Assembly: GCA_950097015.1 (NCBI GenBank) | Contig: CATNEN010000038.1 | Location: 8,814,001-8,878,000, forward strand | Length of the DNA stretch: 64,000 nt | Source: Macrostomum hystrix | Taxonomy: Eukaryota; Platyhelminthes; Macrostomidae | Direction of reading: 5' to 3' | Part shown: positions 33,745 through 53,315 of the stretch, one piece after another | Position numbering within the stretch: the stretch's first letter is position 1 | Layout of the letters: each line of letters opens with the position of its first letter | Notes under the pieces: model-generated | What the model was told of the DNA's origin: nothing | The model's database searches: none | Seen by the model: only the letters and a program-made list of their open reading frames with translations | Position numbers and translations under genes: made by a program

Positions 33745-36700
33745 ATGGCTTCGGGCCTGTTCCATCAGAGTGGTTACCAGTCCCTCGATGGGGACGCCTC
33801 ACTCAGCGGTGCCGGCATGCCCAGCATGGACTTTCACGAAGAGGAAATAGCCTTCTCTTCCGAGGAGACCTCACTGGGGGATTCCAGGCACCAGTCGCAT
33901 CGCTTTGAGCACATTCAGAATCTGGATGATTTCTTCACCAGGGTTTATCGCTACCACCAGCGCGGCGGCTTCCTCTGCATGGCTCTGGAGGAGCTGTTCC
34001 AGCTGTTCCAGCTGGCCTTCGTTGTCATCTTCTCCACCTTCTTAATGGAGTGCGTCAATTATTCTGTGCTATTTCGCAACGCTATGACCAATGGGACAAA
34101 GACCCAGTTGTCGGAGGCGATCATTAGTCCGCAGTATTGCGCTGCTCACCTCAGCGGCTGGGTCGTATTCGCTGTGATTGTGTCCGTGTTCGTCTGGCTG
34201 GCCAAATTCGCAAAGGTCTCCTATAATTTAGTTAAATACTGGGAGACTCGTGGCTTCTATACTCAGGTGAATTTTAAATGGATTATCTGTCTGTCTTTCA
34301 ACTGATGGTATTTAGATTCCATCCATCGGCAATTCTTCCCTCCATTCATCGACAGTTATCCCCTCCGTCAATCAGTCATTATCCCCTCCATCCATCAATA
34401 GTTATCCCCTCCATCAATCAGTCGTTATCCCCTCCATCCATCAATAGTTATCCCCTCCATCCATCAATAGTTATCCCCTCCATCAATCAGTCGTTATCCC
34501 CTCCATCCATCAATATTAGTTATCCCCTCCGTCAATCAGTCGTTATCCCCTCCATCCATCAATAGTTATCCCCTCCGTCAATCAGTCGTTATCCCCTCCA
34601 TCCATCAATATTAGTTATCCCCTCCGTCAATCAGTCGTTATCCCCTCCATCCATCAATATTAGTTATCCCCTCCGTCAATCAGTCGTTATCCCCTCCATC
34701 CATCAATATTAGTTATCCCCTCCGTCAATCAGTCGTTATCCCCCTCCATCCATCAATAGTTATCCCCTCCATCTATCAATAGTTATCCCCCTCCATCTAT
34801 CAATAGTTATCCCCCTCCATCTATCAATAGTTATCCCCCTCCATCTATCAATAGTTATCCCCTCCGTCCATCAATATTAGTTATCCCCTCCGTCCATCAG
34901 TCGTTATCCCCTCCATCCATCAATATTAGTTATCCCCTCCATCCATCAATATTTGTTATCCCCTCCGTCCATCAGTATTTATCACCTCTATATTCGTACA
35001 GTTATCCCTAGCTGCATAGGTACTAGAATTCCGTGGTCTTTCTAATTGCTGTGACAGGCTTTGCGCATCGGAGACAGCTCGGAGCTGGCCAGCCTGACCT
35101 GGGCGGAGGTGCAGTCCAAGCTGCTGGCCATGCAGAAGGAGTACCACCTGTGTGTGCACAAGACAGACCTGACTGAGCTGGACATCTACAATAGGATTCT
35201 GCGATTCGAAAACTACACCGTCGCCATGGTCAACAAAGACTTACTTCCGTTAAAACTTCAACTCCCTATACTGGGCGAGTATGTGTACTTTTCGCGCTGG
35301 CTAAAGTACAACATAAAGCTGGCCCTGTTCTACTTTCCCTACTGGGGCCTGTTTGAGAACCGCTGGCACTTGAAGCAAGAGTACAAGAGGCTGGACAATC
35401 GGAACGAGCTGGTTGAGCGGCTGCGCAAAATCTTTCGAATATTCGGCCTGTTAAACATCGTCCTGTTGCCGCTCATCTTCCTCTGGCAGATCCTGCTTCT
35501 GTTCTTCAAGTACGCCGAGTTGGTCAAACGCGAGCCGTCCCTGCTGGGCAGTCGGCGCTGGTCTGAGTACGGTCGGGTCTACCTGAGACACTTCAACGAG
35601 TTGGATCACGAGCTGGAGGCCCGGCTGGTCAGAGCGTACGAACCAGCTGCCCGCTACATGAACTGCTTCACCTCCAGGGTGCTGACTGTGCTGGCCAAGA
35701 ATGCCATGTTCTTTGCCGGCGCCCTGCTAGTTGTGCTCATTGTGCTCTCTGTCATTGACGAGGATGTGCTTCATGTTGAGCACGTGCTGACTGGCATGAC
35801 AGTGCTGGGCATTGTGGTCACGATTTGCCGGGCCAGCATTCCCGATGAGAATCAGGTGAGTGAGTGCTGACCGCGGCGGCACTGAGTTTTACCGACTCAC
35901 GATTCCCAACTCTACTGCAACAGTTTGTGTCCTTTAGCAAGATACCTAACTCTTAATTGCTTTAGTTCACCCAGCTGGGGCAATTGAGGGTGGGTGTGGC
36001 GTCCCCCCGGTCCATGGACTGAACAGCCGTACGCAGCCTTCAGATGTGGCTGTGCTGTCGGCTGCACATCTGTCTTAATTGGGGCAGGTGTAGTCAATAA
36101 ATTAAAATAATACGAATTCTAAATTCTGAGTCTGAGCTTAGAATTACTGTTCCGCTAAACTCTTCAGGTGTGGTGCCCGGAGCTTCTGCTGAAGAAAACC
36201 CTGTGCCACATTCACTATCTGCCAGACGCGTGGCATTGGCGCGGTCGTGAGCACAAAACGGTCACCAGGAACAACTTCGCCGTGCTGTTTCAGTACAAGG
36301 TCACTTTCCTGCTGGAGGAGATTCTCAGCCCCATCGTCACGCCCCTCATGCTGCTGTTCGTGTTCCCGGATAGGTCAGTTCAAGAGCACGGACTCAACGA
36401 AACTTGCTGCTTGCTCGCCTGAGTCTCCTTGCTCTCAAAATTCTTCAGGACTACCCCATATCCTTCAGAACTACCCCATATCCTTCAGGACTACTCCATA
36501 TACTTCAGGACTATCCCATATCCTTCAGAACCATCCCATATACTTCAGGACTACCCCATATCCTTCAGGACTACCCCATATCCTTCAGGACTATCCCATA
36601 TTTTTCAGGACTACTCCATATCCTTCAGGACTACTCCATATACTTCAGGACTACCCCATATCCTTCAGGACTACTCCATATCCTTCAGGACTACCCAATA

Positions 36701-38055
36701 TCCTTCAGGACTATCAAATATACTTCAGGACTATCCCATATCCTTCAGAACTATCCCATATACTTCAGGACTACCCCATATCCTTCAGGACTACCCCATA
36801 TCCTTCAGGACTATCCCATATTTTTCAGGACTACTCCATATCCTTCAGGACTACTCCATATACTTCAGGACTACCCCATATCCTTCAGGACTACCCCATA
36901 TCCTTCAGGTCTACTCCATATACTTCAGGACTATCCTATATCCTTCAGAACTATCCCATATCCTTCAGAACTATCCCATATCCTTCAGGACTATCCCATG
37001 TCCTTCAGAACTATCCCTTATCCTAATTGGTCTTACCCACTTTAGATACTTTAGAGCCTTAGCCATCCCATACCCCTGGAAGCTTCATGAAACCACATTA
37101 TTCAGCGCCCATTCCTTAATTTTTCAGCACCTGGGTTCCAATTCAGGTACCCCAGTGTGGTTCTCACCAGTCTCTTGATTTCCCTGTCACAATTTTCCTC
37201 ATCCATTGCTAATCCGTCAGGTGCGGCCAGCTGATCGACTTCTTCCGCAACTTCACCATCGACATTCAGGGCGTTGGCGACGTCTGCTCCTTCGCTCAAT
37301 TGGATGTTCGGGCTCACGGCAGCCCCGAGTGGGCGGCCGACGCCGACGCCCCGATGCCGGCGAACCTGTCCGCCTCCGCCAGCGCTGCCGAAGCTGCCGA
37401 GGCCGCCTCCGGCTCCCAGGATCCCGAGCTGGCAGCCGTAGCCACTGACGGCAAAACTGAGCTGTCACTGCTGCACTTCCACCTCACCAATCCCGGTTGG
37501 CTACCGCAGGCGCGCCAATCCGGTCTCTACCTAGGCAGTGTCAGGCGGCAGGCAATGCAGGCCAGCTGCATTAGCCAGCAGCAGCAGCAGCAGCTGCAGT
37601 CGCAGCACCAGCAGAACCTGCTTCTAGCCGCCTCCTTTCCGAAGCCGGAAGACTCAACCACTGGGGCGCTGCTGATGCTGCAGTCGCAGCACATGTTCTC
37701 TGCCCCGCCAAACAGCTTAGAGAATCCGTCTGCCCAGCAGCAGCCGCAACAGAGGCTGCTAGGCGGAGTCAGCCGACTGGACCACCACCAGGGCCAGCCG
37801 CAGAGTCTGCAGCATCAGCAGCAGCAGTCCATGGCGCAGATGACCGCTTCGGTCGCAGTGCTGGATCCCTACACAATCGCTACCTCTGCAGGCCAGTCAC
37901 TGGCGGCGCAAATGTCAGTTTCAACACTCTACCTGCACGAGCTGCATCATCACCGGCTGCAGAGTCGAGCATCGGCTGTCGCGACCGGCCTCCTGCTGGC
38001 TCCGATGGCCGAGGATGAGCCCGCAGCCGATGCTGTCGGCCACAGGTCGGCGTAG
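33745..38055 (+). CDS. ATG9: Autophagy-related protein 9, lipid scramblase
   Basis: Four exons, 33745-34266, 35058-35855, 36168-36373 and 37221-38055, join in phase (0, 0, 2) to 786 residues; human ATG9A is 839. ATG9 is the multi-pass scramblase of Golgi/endosome-derived vesicles that seeds and expands autophagosomes with ATG2. Membrane helices are visible at about 84-106, 138-157, 303-327, 390-407 and 416-432, with a re-entrant segment LEEILSPIVTPLMLLF. Signatures: ALRIGDSSELASLTWAEVQ, YLRHFNELDHEL, AEYKR-like QEYKRLDNR, GKTELSLLHFHLTNPGW and the late STLYLHELHHHRLQ. Residues 11-14 (YQSL) match the N-terminal Tyr-x-x-hydrophobic AP-binding signal of vertebrate ATG9A. The cytosolic tail is rich in Gln runs. 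Introns 1 and 3 hold minisatellites, intron 2 a SINE. No lesions seen. Confidence 0.96.
34315..34985. repeat. Minisatellite in ATG9 intron 1, about 23-bp units
   Basis: About 30 units built from GTTATCCCCTCC followed by ATCCATCAATA or GTCAATCAGTC. The two unit types alternate in a higher-order pattern between about 34500 and 34740. Confidence 0.93.
35895..36110 (+). repeat. SINE-A, 5'-truncated, in ATG9 intron 2
   Basis: GTGTCCTTTAGCAAGATACC, GTGGCGTCCCCCCGGTCC, TGGACTGAACAGCCG and AATTGGGGCAGGTGTAGTCA match the full copy at 17311 in order. The tRNA-like head is decayed or missing and the tail is AT-rich. Confidence 0.8.
36436..37030. repeat. Minisatellite in ATG9 intron 3, 20-bp unit, about 30 copies
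   Basis: The unit AGGACTACCCCATATCCTTC recurs with small variants. A 12-unit block from about 36560 recurs from about 36800, a block duplication. All three forward frames lack stops, which produces three overlapping false frames. Confidence 0.96.
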
Positions 38056-38400
38056 CTTCGTCTAGCAGCGCTTGAGTTCAGCTTTCACCTAGTTCTCGGC
38101 CATTAGTGATAGCATCTTAAACCCGCCTCTCGGCTGCCATTCGCACCTTTGCGCTACTAAACCACAGAATAACTCACAGAAGAACAAAACTTTCTCGATT
38201 ACTAATATAGGTATAGTAGGCGCATTAGTCGTCGAAATTCATGACAAGTTTCTGTAAATCGCACAATAACGAATTTTCACTACATGTAGTGTGCTGCAAC
38301 TGCCTTCTCTCAGTGATGCTCGATTTATCGATCGATTGTTCGATCACTCTGCACTCTGATTGTTCCAATTATTGTTGTGTAGCTTGTATACGACCCACCC

Positions 38401-41400
38401 TAGCAGAATCGAAGCAGACGCCTGAGCTAGAATCGAAGCAGACACCTTATCCAGAATCGAAGCAGACACCTGAGCTAGAATCGAAGCAGACACCTGAGCT
38501 AGAATCGAAGCAGACACCTGAGCTAGAATCGAATCAGACACCTTATCTAGAGTCGAAGCAGACACCTAGGCTAGAATCAAAGCAGACACGTGAGCTAGAA
38601 TCAAAGCAGACACCTGAGTTAGAATCGAAGCAGACACCTGGGCTAGAATCGAAGCAGACACCTGAGTTAGAATCGAAGCAGACGCCTGAGCTAGAATCGT
38701 AGCAGACACCTGAGCTAGAATCGATGCAGACACCTGAGTTAGAATCGATGCAGACACCTGAGTTAGAATCGAAGCAGACGCCTGAGCTAGAATCGAAGCA
38801 GACACCTGGGCTAGAATCGAAGCAGTCACCTGGGCTAGAATCGAAGCAGACACCTGGGCTAGAATCGCCTGAGCTAGAATCGAAGCAGACACCTGTGCTA
38901 GAATCGAAGCAGACACCTGAGTTAGAATCGAAGCAGACACCTGGGCTAGATTCGAAGCAGACACCTGGGCTAGATACGAAGCAGACACCTGGGCTAGATA
39001 CGAAGCAGACACCTGGGCTAGAATCGAAGCAGACACCTGGGCTAGATACGAAGCAGACACCTGGGCTAGATACGAAGCAGACACCTGGGCTAGATACGAA
39101 GCAGACACCTGAGTTAGAATCGAAGCAGACACCTGGGCTAGAATCGAAGCAGACAGCTGGGCTAGATACGAAGCAGACACCTGGGCTAGATACGAAGCAG
39201 ACACCTGGGCTAGAATCGAAGCAAACACCTGGGCTAGAATCGAAGCAGACATCTGGGCTAGAATCGAAGCAGACACCTGAGCTAGAATCGATGCAGACAC
39301 CTGAGTTAGAATCGAAGCAGACACCTGAGCTAGAATCCTAGCAGACACCTGGGCTAGATACGAAGCAGACACCTGGGCTAGATACGAAGCAGACACCTGG
39401 GCTAGAATCGAAGCAGACACCTGGGCTAGAATCGAAGCAGACATCTGGGCTAGATACGAAGCAGACACCTGGGCTAGATACGAAGCAGACACCTGGGCTA
39501 GATACGAAGCAGACACCTGGGCTAGATACGAAGCAGACACCTGGGCTAGAATCGAAGCAGACACCTGGGCTAGATACGAAGCAGACACCTGGGCTAGATA
39601 CGAAGCAGACACCTGGGCTAGAATCGAAGCAGACACCTGGGCTAGATACGAAGCAGACACCTGGGCTAGATACGAAGCAGACACCTGGGCTAGATACGAA
39701 GCAGACACCTGAGTTAGAATCGAAGCAGACACCTGGGCTAGAATCGAAGCAGACACCTGGGCTAGATTCGAAGCAGACACCTGGGCTAGATACGAAGCAG
39801 ACACCTGGGCTAGATACGAAGCAGACACCTGGGCTAGAATCGAAGCAGACACCTGGGCTAGATACGAAGCAGACACCTGGGCTAGATACGAAGCAGACAC
39901 CTGGGCTAGATACGAAGCAGACACCTGAGTTAGAATCGAAGCAGACACCTGGGCTAGAATCGAAGCAGACAGCTGGGCTAGATACGAAGCAGACACCTGG
40001 GCTAGATACGAAGCAGACACCTGGGCTAGAATCGAAGCAGACACCTGGGCTAGATACGAAGCAGACACCTGGGCTAGATACGAAGCAGACACCTGGGCTA
40101 GATACGAAGCAGACACCTGGGCTAGATACGAAGCAGACACCTGGGCTAGATACGAAGCAGACACCTGGGCTAGAATCGAAGCAGACACCTGGGCTAGATA
40201 CGAAGCAGACACCTGGGCTAGATACGAAGCAGACACCTGGGCTAGATACGAAGCAGACACCTGGGCTAGATACGAAGCAGACACCTGGGCTAGATACGAA
40301 GCAGACACCTGGGCTAGAATCGAAGCAGACACCTAGGCTAGATACGAAGCAGACACCTGGGCTAGATACGAAGCAGACACCTGGGCTAGATACGAAGCAG
40401 ACACCTGGGCTAGATACGAAGCAGACACCTGGGCTAGATACGAAGCAGACACCTGGGCTAGAATCGAAGCAGACACCTGGGCTAGATACGAAGCAGACAC
40501 CTGGGCTAGATACGAAGCAGACACCTGAGCTAGAATCGAAGCAGACACCTGAGCTAGAATCGAATCAGACACCTTATCTAGAGTCGAAGCAGACACCTGG
40601 GCTAGAATCAAAGCAGACACGTGAGCTAGAATCAAAGCAGACACCTGAGTTAGAATCGAAGCAGACACCTGGGCTAGAATCGAAGCAGACACCTGAGTTA
40701 GAATCGAAGCAGACGCCTGAGCTAGAATCGTAGCAGACACCTGAGCTAGAATCGATGCAGACACCTGAGTTAGAATCGATGCAGACACCTGAGTTAGAAT
40801 CGAAGCAGACGCCTGAGCTAGAATCGAAGCAGACACCTGGGCTAGAATCGAAGCAGTCACCTGGGCTAGAATCGAAGCAGACACCTGGGCTAGAATCGCC
40901 TGAGCTAGAATCGAAGCAGACACCTGTGCTAGAATCGAAGCAGACACCTGAGTTAGAATCGAAGCAGACACCTGGGCTAGATTCGAAGCAGACACCTGGG
41001 CTAGAATCGAAGCAGACACCTGAGTTAGAATCGAAGCAGACACCTGGGCTAGAATCGAAGCAGACACCTGGGCTAGATACGAAGCAGACACCTGGGCTAG
41101 ATACGAAGCAGACACCTGGGCTAGAATCGAAGCAGACACCTGGGCTAGATACGAAGCAGACACCTGGGCTAGATACGAAGCAGACACCTGGGCTAGATAC
41201 GAAGCAGACACCTGAGTTAGAATCGAAGCAGACACCTGGGCTAGAATCGAAGCAGACACCTGGGCTAGATACGAAGCAGACACCTGGGCTAGATACGAAG
41301 CAGACACCTGAGTTAGAATCGAAGCAGACACCTGAGCTAGAATCCTAGCAGACACCTGGGCTAGATACGAAGCAGACACCTGGGCTAGATACGAAGCAGA

Positions 41401-44153
41401 CACCTGGGCTAGATACGAAGCAGACACCTGGGCTAGATACGAAGCAGACACCTGGGCTAGATACGAAGCAGACACCTGGGCTAGATACGAAGCAGACACC
41501 TGGGCTAGATACGAAGCAGACACCTGGGCTAGATACGAAGCAGACACCTGGGCTAGAATCGAAGCAGACACCTGGGCTAGATACGAAGCAGACACCTGGG
41601 CTAGATACGAAGCAGACACCTGGGCTAGATACGAAGCAGACACCTGGGCTAGATACGAAGCAGACACCTAGGCCTAGATACGAAGCAGACACCTGGGCTA
41701 GATACGAAGCAGACACCTGGGCTAGAATCGAAGCAGACACCTGGGCTAGATACGAAGCAGACACCTGGGCTAGATACGAAGCAGACACCTGGGCTAGATA
41801 CGAAGCAGACACCTGGGCTAGATACGAAGCAGACACCTGGGCTAGATACGAAGCAGACACCTGGGCTAGATACGAAGCAGACACCTGGGCTAGATACGAA
41901 GCAGACACCTGGGCTAGATACGAAGCAGACACCTGGGCTAGATACGAAGCAGACACCTGGGCTAGATACGAAGCAGACACCTGGGCTAGATACGAAGCAG
42001 ACACCTGGGCTAGAATACGAAGCAGACACCTGGGCTAGATACGAAGCAGACACCTGGGCTAGATACGAAGCAGACACCTGAGGCTAGATACGAAGCAGAC
42101 ACCTGGGCTAGATACGAAGCAGACACCTGGGCTAGATACGAAGCAGACACCTGGGCTAGATACGAAGCAGACACCTGGGCTAGATACGAAGCAGACACCT
42201 GGGCTAGATACGAAGCAGACACCTGGGCTAGATACGAAGCAGACACCTGGGCTAGATACGAAGCAGACACCTGGGCTAGATACGAAGCAGACACCTGGGC
42301 TAGATACGAAGCAGACACCTGGGCTAGATACGAAGCAGACACCTGGGCTAGATACGAAGCAGACACCTGGGCTAGATACGAAGCAGACACCTGGGCTAGA
42401 TACGAAGCAGACACCTGGGCTAGATACGAAGCAGACACCTGGGCTAGATACGAAGCAGACACCTGGGCTAGAATCGAAGCAGACACCTGGGCTAGATACG
42501 AAGCAGACACCTGGGCTAGATACGAAGCAGACACCTGAGCTAGATACGAAGCAGACACCTGGGCTAGATACGAAGCAGACACCTGGGCTAGATACGAAGC
42601 AGACACCTGGGCTAGATACGAAGCAGACACCTGGGCTAGATACGAAGCAGACACCTGGGCTAGATACGAAGCAGACACCTGGGCTAGATACGAAGCAGAC
42701 ACCTGGGCTAGATACGAAGCAGACACCTGGGCTAGATACGAAGCAGACACCTGGGCTAGATACGAAGCAGACACCTGGGCTAGATACGAAGCAGACACCT
42801 GGGCTAGATACGAAGCAGACACCTGGGCTAGATACGAAGCAGACACCTGGGCTAGATACGAAGCAGACACCTGGGCTAGATACGAAGCAGACACCTGGGC
42901 TAGAATCGAAGCAGACACCTGGGCTAGATACGAAGCAGACACCTGGGCTAGATACGAAGCAGACACCTGAGCTAGATACGAAGCAGACACCTGGGCTAGA
43001 TACGAAGCAGACACCTGGGCTAGATACGAAGCAGACACCTGGGCTAGATACGAAGCAGACACCTGGGCTAGATACGAAGCAGACACCTGGGCTAGATACG
43101 AAGCAGACACCTGGGCTAGATACGAAGCAGACACCTGGGCTAGATACGAAGCAGACACCTGGGCTAGATACGAAGCAGACACCTGGGCTAGAATCGAAGC
43201 AGACACCTGGGCTAGATACGAAGCAGACACCTGGGCTAGAATCGAAGCAGACACCTGGGCTAGATACGAAGCAGACACCTGGGCTAGATACGAAGCAGAC
43301 ACCTGGGCTAGATACGAAGCAGACACCTGGGCTAGATACGAAGCAGACACCTGGGCTAGATACGAAGCAGACACCTGGGCTAGATACGAAGCAGACACCT
43401 GGGCTAGATACGAAGCAGACACCTGGGCTAGATACGAAGCAGACACCTGGGCTAGATACGAAGCAGACACCTGGGCTAGATACGAAGCAGACACCTGGGC
43501 TAGATACGAAGCAGACACCTGGGCTAGATACGAAGCAGACACCTGGGCTAGATACGAAGCAGACACCTGAGCTAGATACGAAGCAGACACCTGGGCTAGA
43601 TACGAAGCAGACACCTGGGCTAGATACGAAGCAGACACCTGGGCTAGATACGAAGCAGACACCTGGGCTAGATACGAAGCAGACACCTGGGCTAGATACG
43701 AAGCAGACACCTGGGCTAGATACGAAGCAGACACCTGGGCTAGATACGAAGCAGACACCTGGGCTAGATACGAAGCAGACACCTGGGCTAGAATCGAAGC
43801 AGACACCTGGGCTAGATACGAAGCAGACACCTGGGCTAGATACGAAGCAGACACCTGGGCTAGATACGAAGCAGACACCTGGGCTAGAATCGAAGCAGAC
43901 ACCTGGGCTAGATACGAAGCAGACACCTGGGCTAGATACGAAGCAGACACCTGGGCTAGATACGAAGCAGACACCTGGGCTAGATACGAAGCAGACACCT
44001 GGGCTAGATACGAAGCAGACACCTGGGCTAGATACGAAGCAGACACCTGGGCTAGATACGAAGCAGACACCTGGGCTAGATACGAAGCAGACACCTGGGC
44101 TAGAATCGAAGCAGACACCTGGGCTAGATACGAAGCAGACACCTGGGCTAGAA
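38401..44153. repeat. Giant 24-bp minisatellite, about 240 copies
   Basis: Every unit is GAAGCAGACACCTGGGCTAG plus ATAC or AATC. It begins about 350 bp after the ATG9 stop and ends abruptly at 44153. The left third is mixed (GAGTTAG, GAGCTAG, ATGCAG variants); the right half is nearly homogeneous. A distinctive run at about 38525-38990 recurs at about 40556-41000, offset 2,031 bp, including a unique unit with a 9-bp deletion (ATCGCCTGAG). Both strands are open for long stretches because the unit is 8 codons without stops. Single-base insertions at about 41670, 42015 and 42082 shift frame, so I do not call it coding. Confidence 0.98.
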
Positions 44154-44640
44154 TCGTGGAATCGTTTGACATGTCTTGAGTGCCGTTTCGGTATATTTTG
44201 CCTGCAATAATTTTTTTAAATAAGGCTTGTCTTCTCTGCTTTTTGGACTACAAATAATGTGTAAATATAGCTTTTCGTGTCTTAGATTTCTTTTTTTACT
44301 AACTTTGCTTCACCCTTTCCTAGATGATGTAACATAAATCAAGGCTTCATGTATCTAATCAGCAGACAAGCAAGTATTTACTCCATTTGTTAGCTCTGAT
44401 ACTAATCACGCGCATGCATTGAAAACAATAATTAGCTTGAGATAATTAGTTTTTTAAGGTTTCTTTAGACTGCCTATGTAGACCGGTATGCTAGACAAAA
44501 AATATACATATATCTATACTGCAGCAGCTACATTTTATCAATTTGCTGCTCTTGAGTCAAACGTTCTATTGTAATATAAGCATATATAATATATGTTCAG
44601 CCATACGTTGTTTGTTATTTTCTTATTGCTAACACCTTTT
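44154..44640. other. AT-rich spacer between two arrays
   Basis: No supported feature; short open frames only. Confidence 0.5.
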
Positions 44641-45195
44641 GTCTGATGCCCAATCAGTTCGCTTGACACCCAATCAGTTCACCTGACACCCAATCAGTTC
44701 ACATGACACCCAGTCAGTTCACCTGACACCCAATCAGTTCACCTGACACCCAATCAGTTCACATGACACCCAATCAGTTCACCTGACACCCAATCAGTTC
44801 ACCTGACACCCAGTCAGTTCACATGACACCCAATCAGTTCACCTGACACTCAATCAGTTCACATGACACCCAATCAGCTCACCTGACACCCAATCAGTTC
44901 ACATGACACCCAATCAGCTCACATGACACCCAATCAGTTCACCTGACACCCAATCAGTTCACATGACACCCAGTCAGTTCACATGACACCCAATCAGTTA
45001 AACTGACACCCAATCAGTTCAACTGACACCCAGTAAGCCCACCTGACACCCAATCAGTTCACCTGACACTCAATCAGTTCACATGACACCCAATCAGCTC
45101 ACCTGACACCCAATGAGTTCACCTGACACCCAATCAGCTCACCTGACACCCAATCAGTTCACCTGACACCCAGTCAGCTCACCTGACACCAGTCA
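44641..45195. repeat. Minisatellite, 20-bp unit, about 28 copies, upstream of GAA
   Basis: The unit ACCTGACACCCAATCAGTTC alternates with ACATGACACC variants. Each unit holds a CCAAT box (CCCAATCAG). The array ends about 625 bp before the alpha-glucosidase start codon. Confidence 0.96.
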
Positions 45196-45821
45196 GCTGA
45201 CACAGACATTTAACTATAACCGTAAAAATCACTGCTTGCTTTGAATGAATAGTTTATTAATCTCTGCTTTTCGAAATGCAAATGACTTGCTTGGTCGCTA
45301 TAATTTAAGCAATATTTAATAAAAAAATAGTTTTGTTAACGCTTTGCTGCCACGCCCTTCTACTGACTGACCATCTGGCCAACCGCATGGCAACAACTCA
45401 GTCCAGCTGTGCTTTATCTGACTGGGAAGGTTGCTCAACTGTGAGCAGATCTACGTCTATACTCGTACTGTACCTTAAAAATCTAATCAGTTAACCAACA
45501 GTAAGACTGAGCATGCTGATCGTAATTAGTTTTTCACCGAGTGGACCGTCTGATAGCTGTGAACTCAGAAGTAAACAGATTTTTTTAGATAGGCCTGCAA
45601 TTGTCGCTGGTTCATGCTTGACTGCTGGTTGATAGTTATTTCCAGTATTGGGCCTGATTCGCTTTCGAGTTTGTTTTGTTGCCTTGCAGCGGGTAGATAA
45701 GATAAGCAGCAACACTTGGTGGATTTTAGCTGGCTTCTGAATGCATATATAAGTAATATTGTGATTCCCAGACAGGTCTTCTTGAAACATTTGAGTAGCG
45801 AAATACAGCTCAAAATCAATT

Positions 45822-53315
<7,494 letters not shown>

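Noticed and set aside
36247-37178. Three overlapping plus-strand frames within ATG9 intron 3
   Set aside because: All three frames are open through a 20-bp repeat; the ATG9 exons splice across it in phase.
38566-44172. Minus-strand frames of 444, 588 and 720 codons (SASYLAQV repeats) and plus-strand KQTPGLES frames as repeat proteins
   Set aside because: They arise because a 24-bp unit has no stop in several frames on both strands; internal frame-shifting insertions and no start context or flanking exons support coding.
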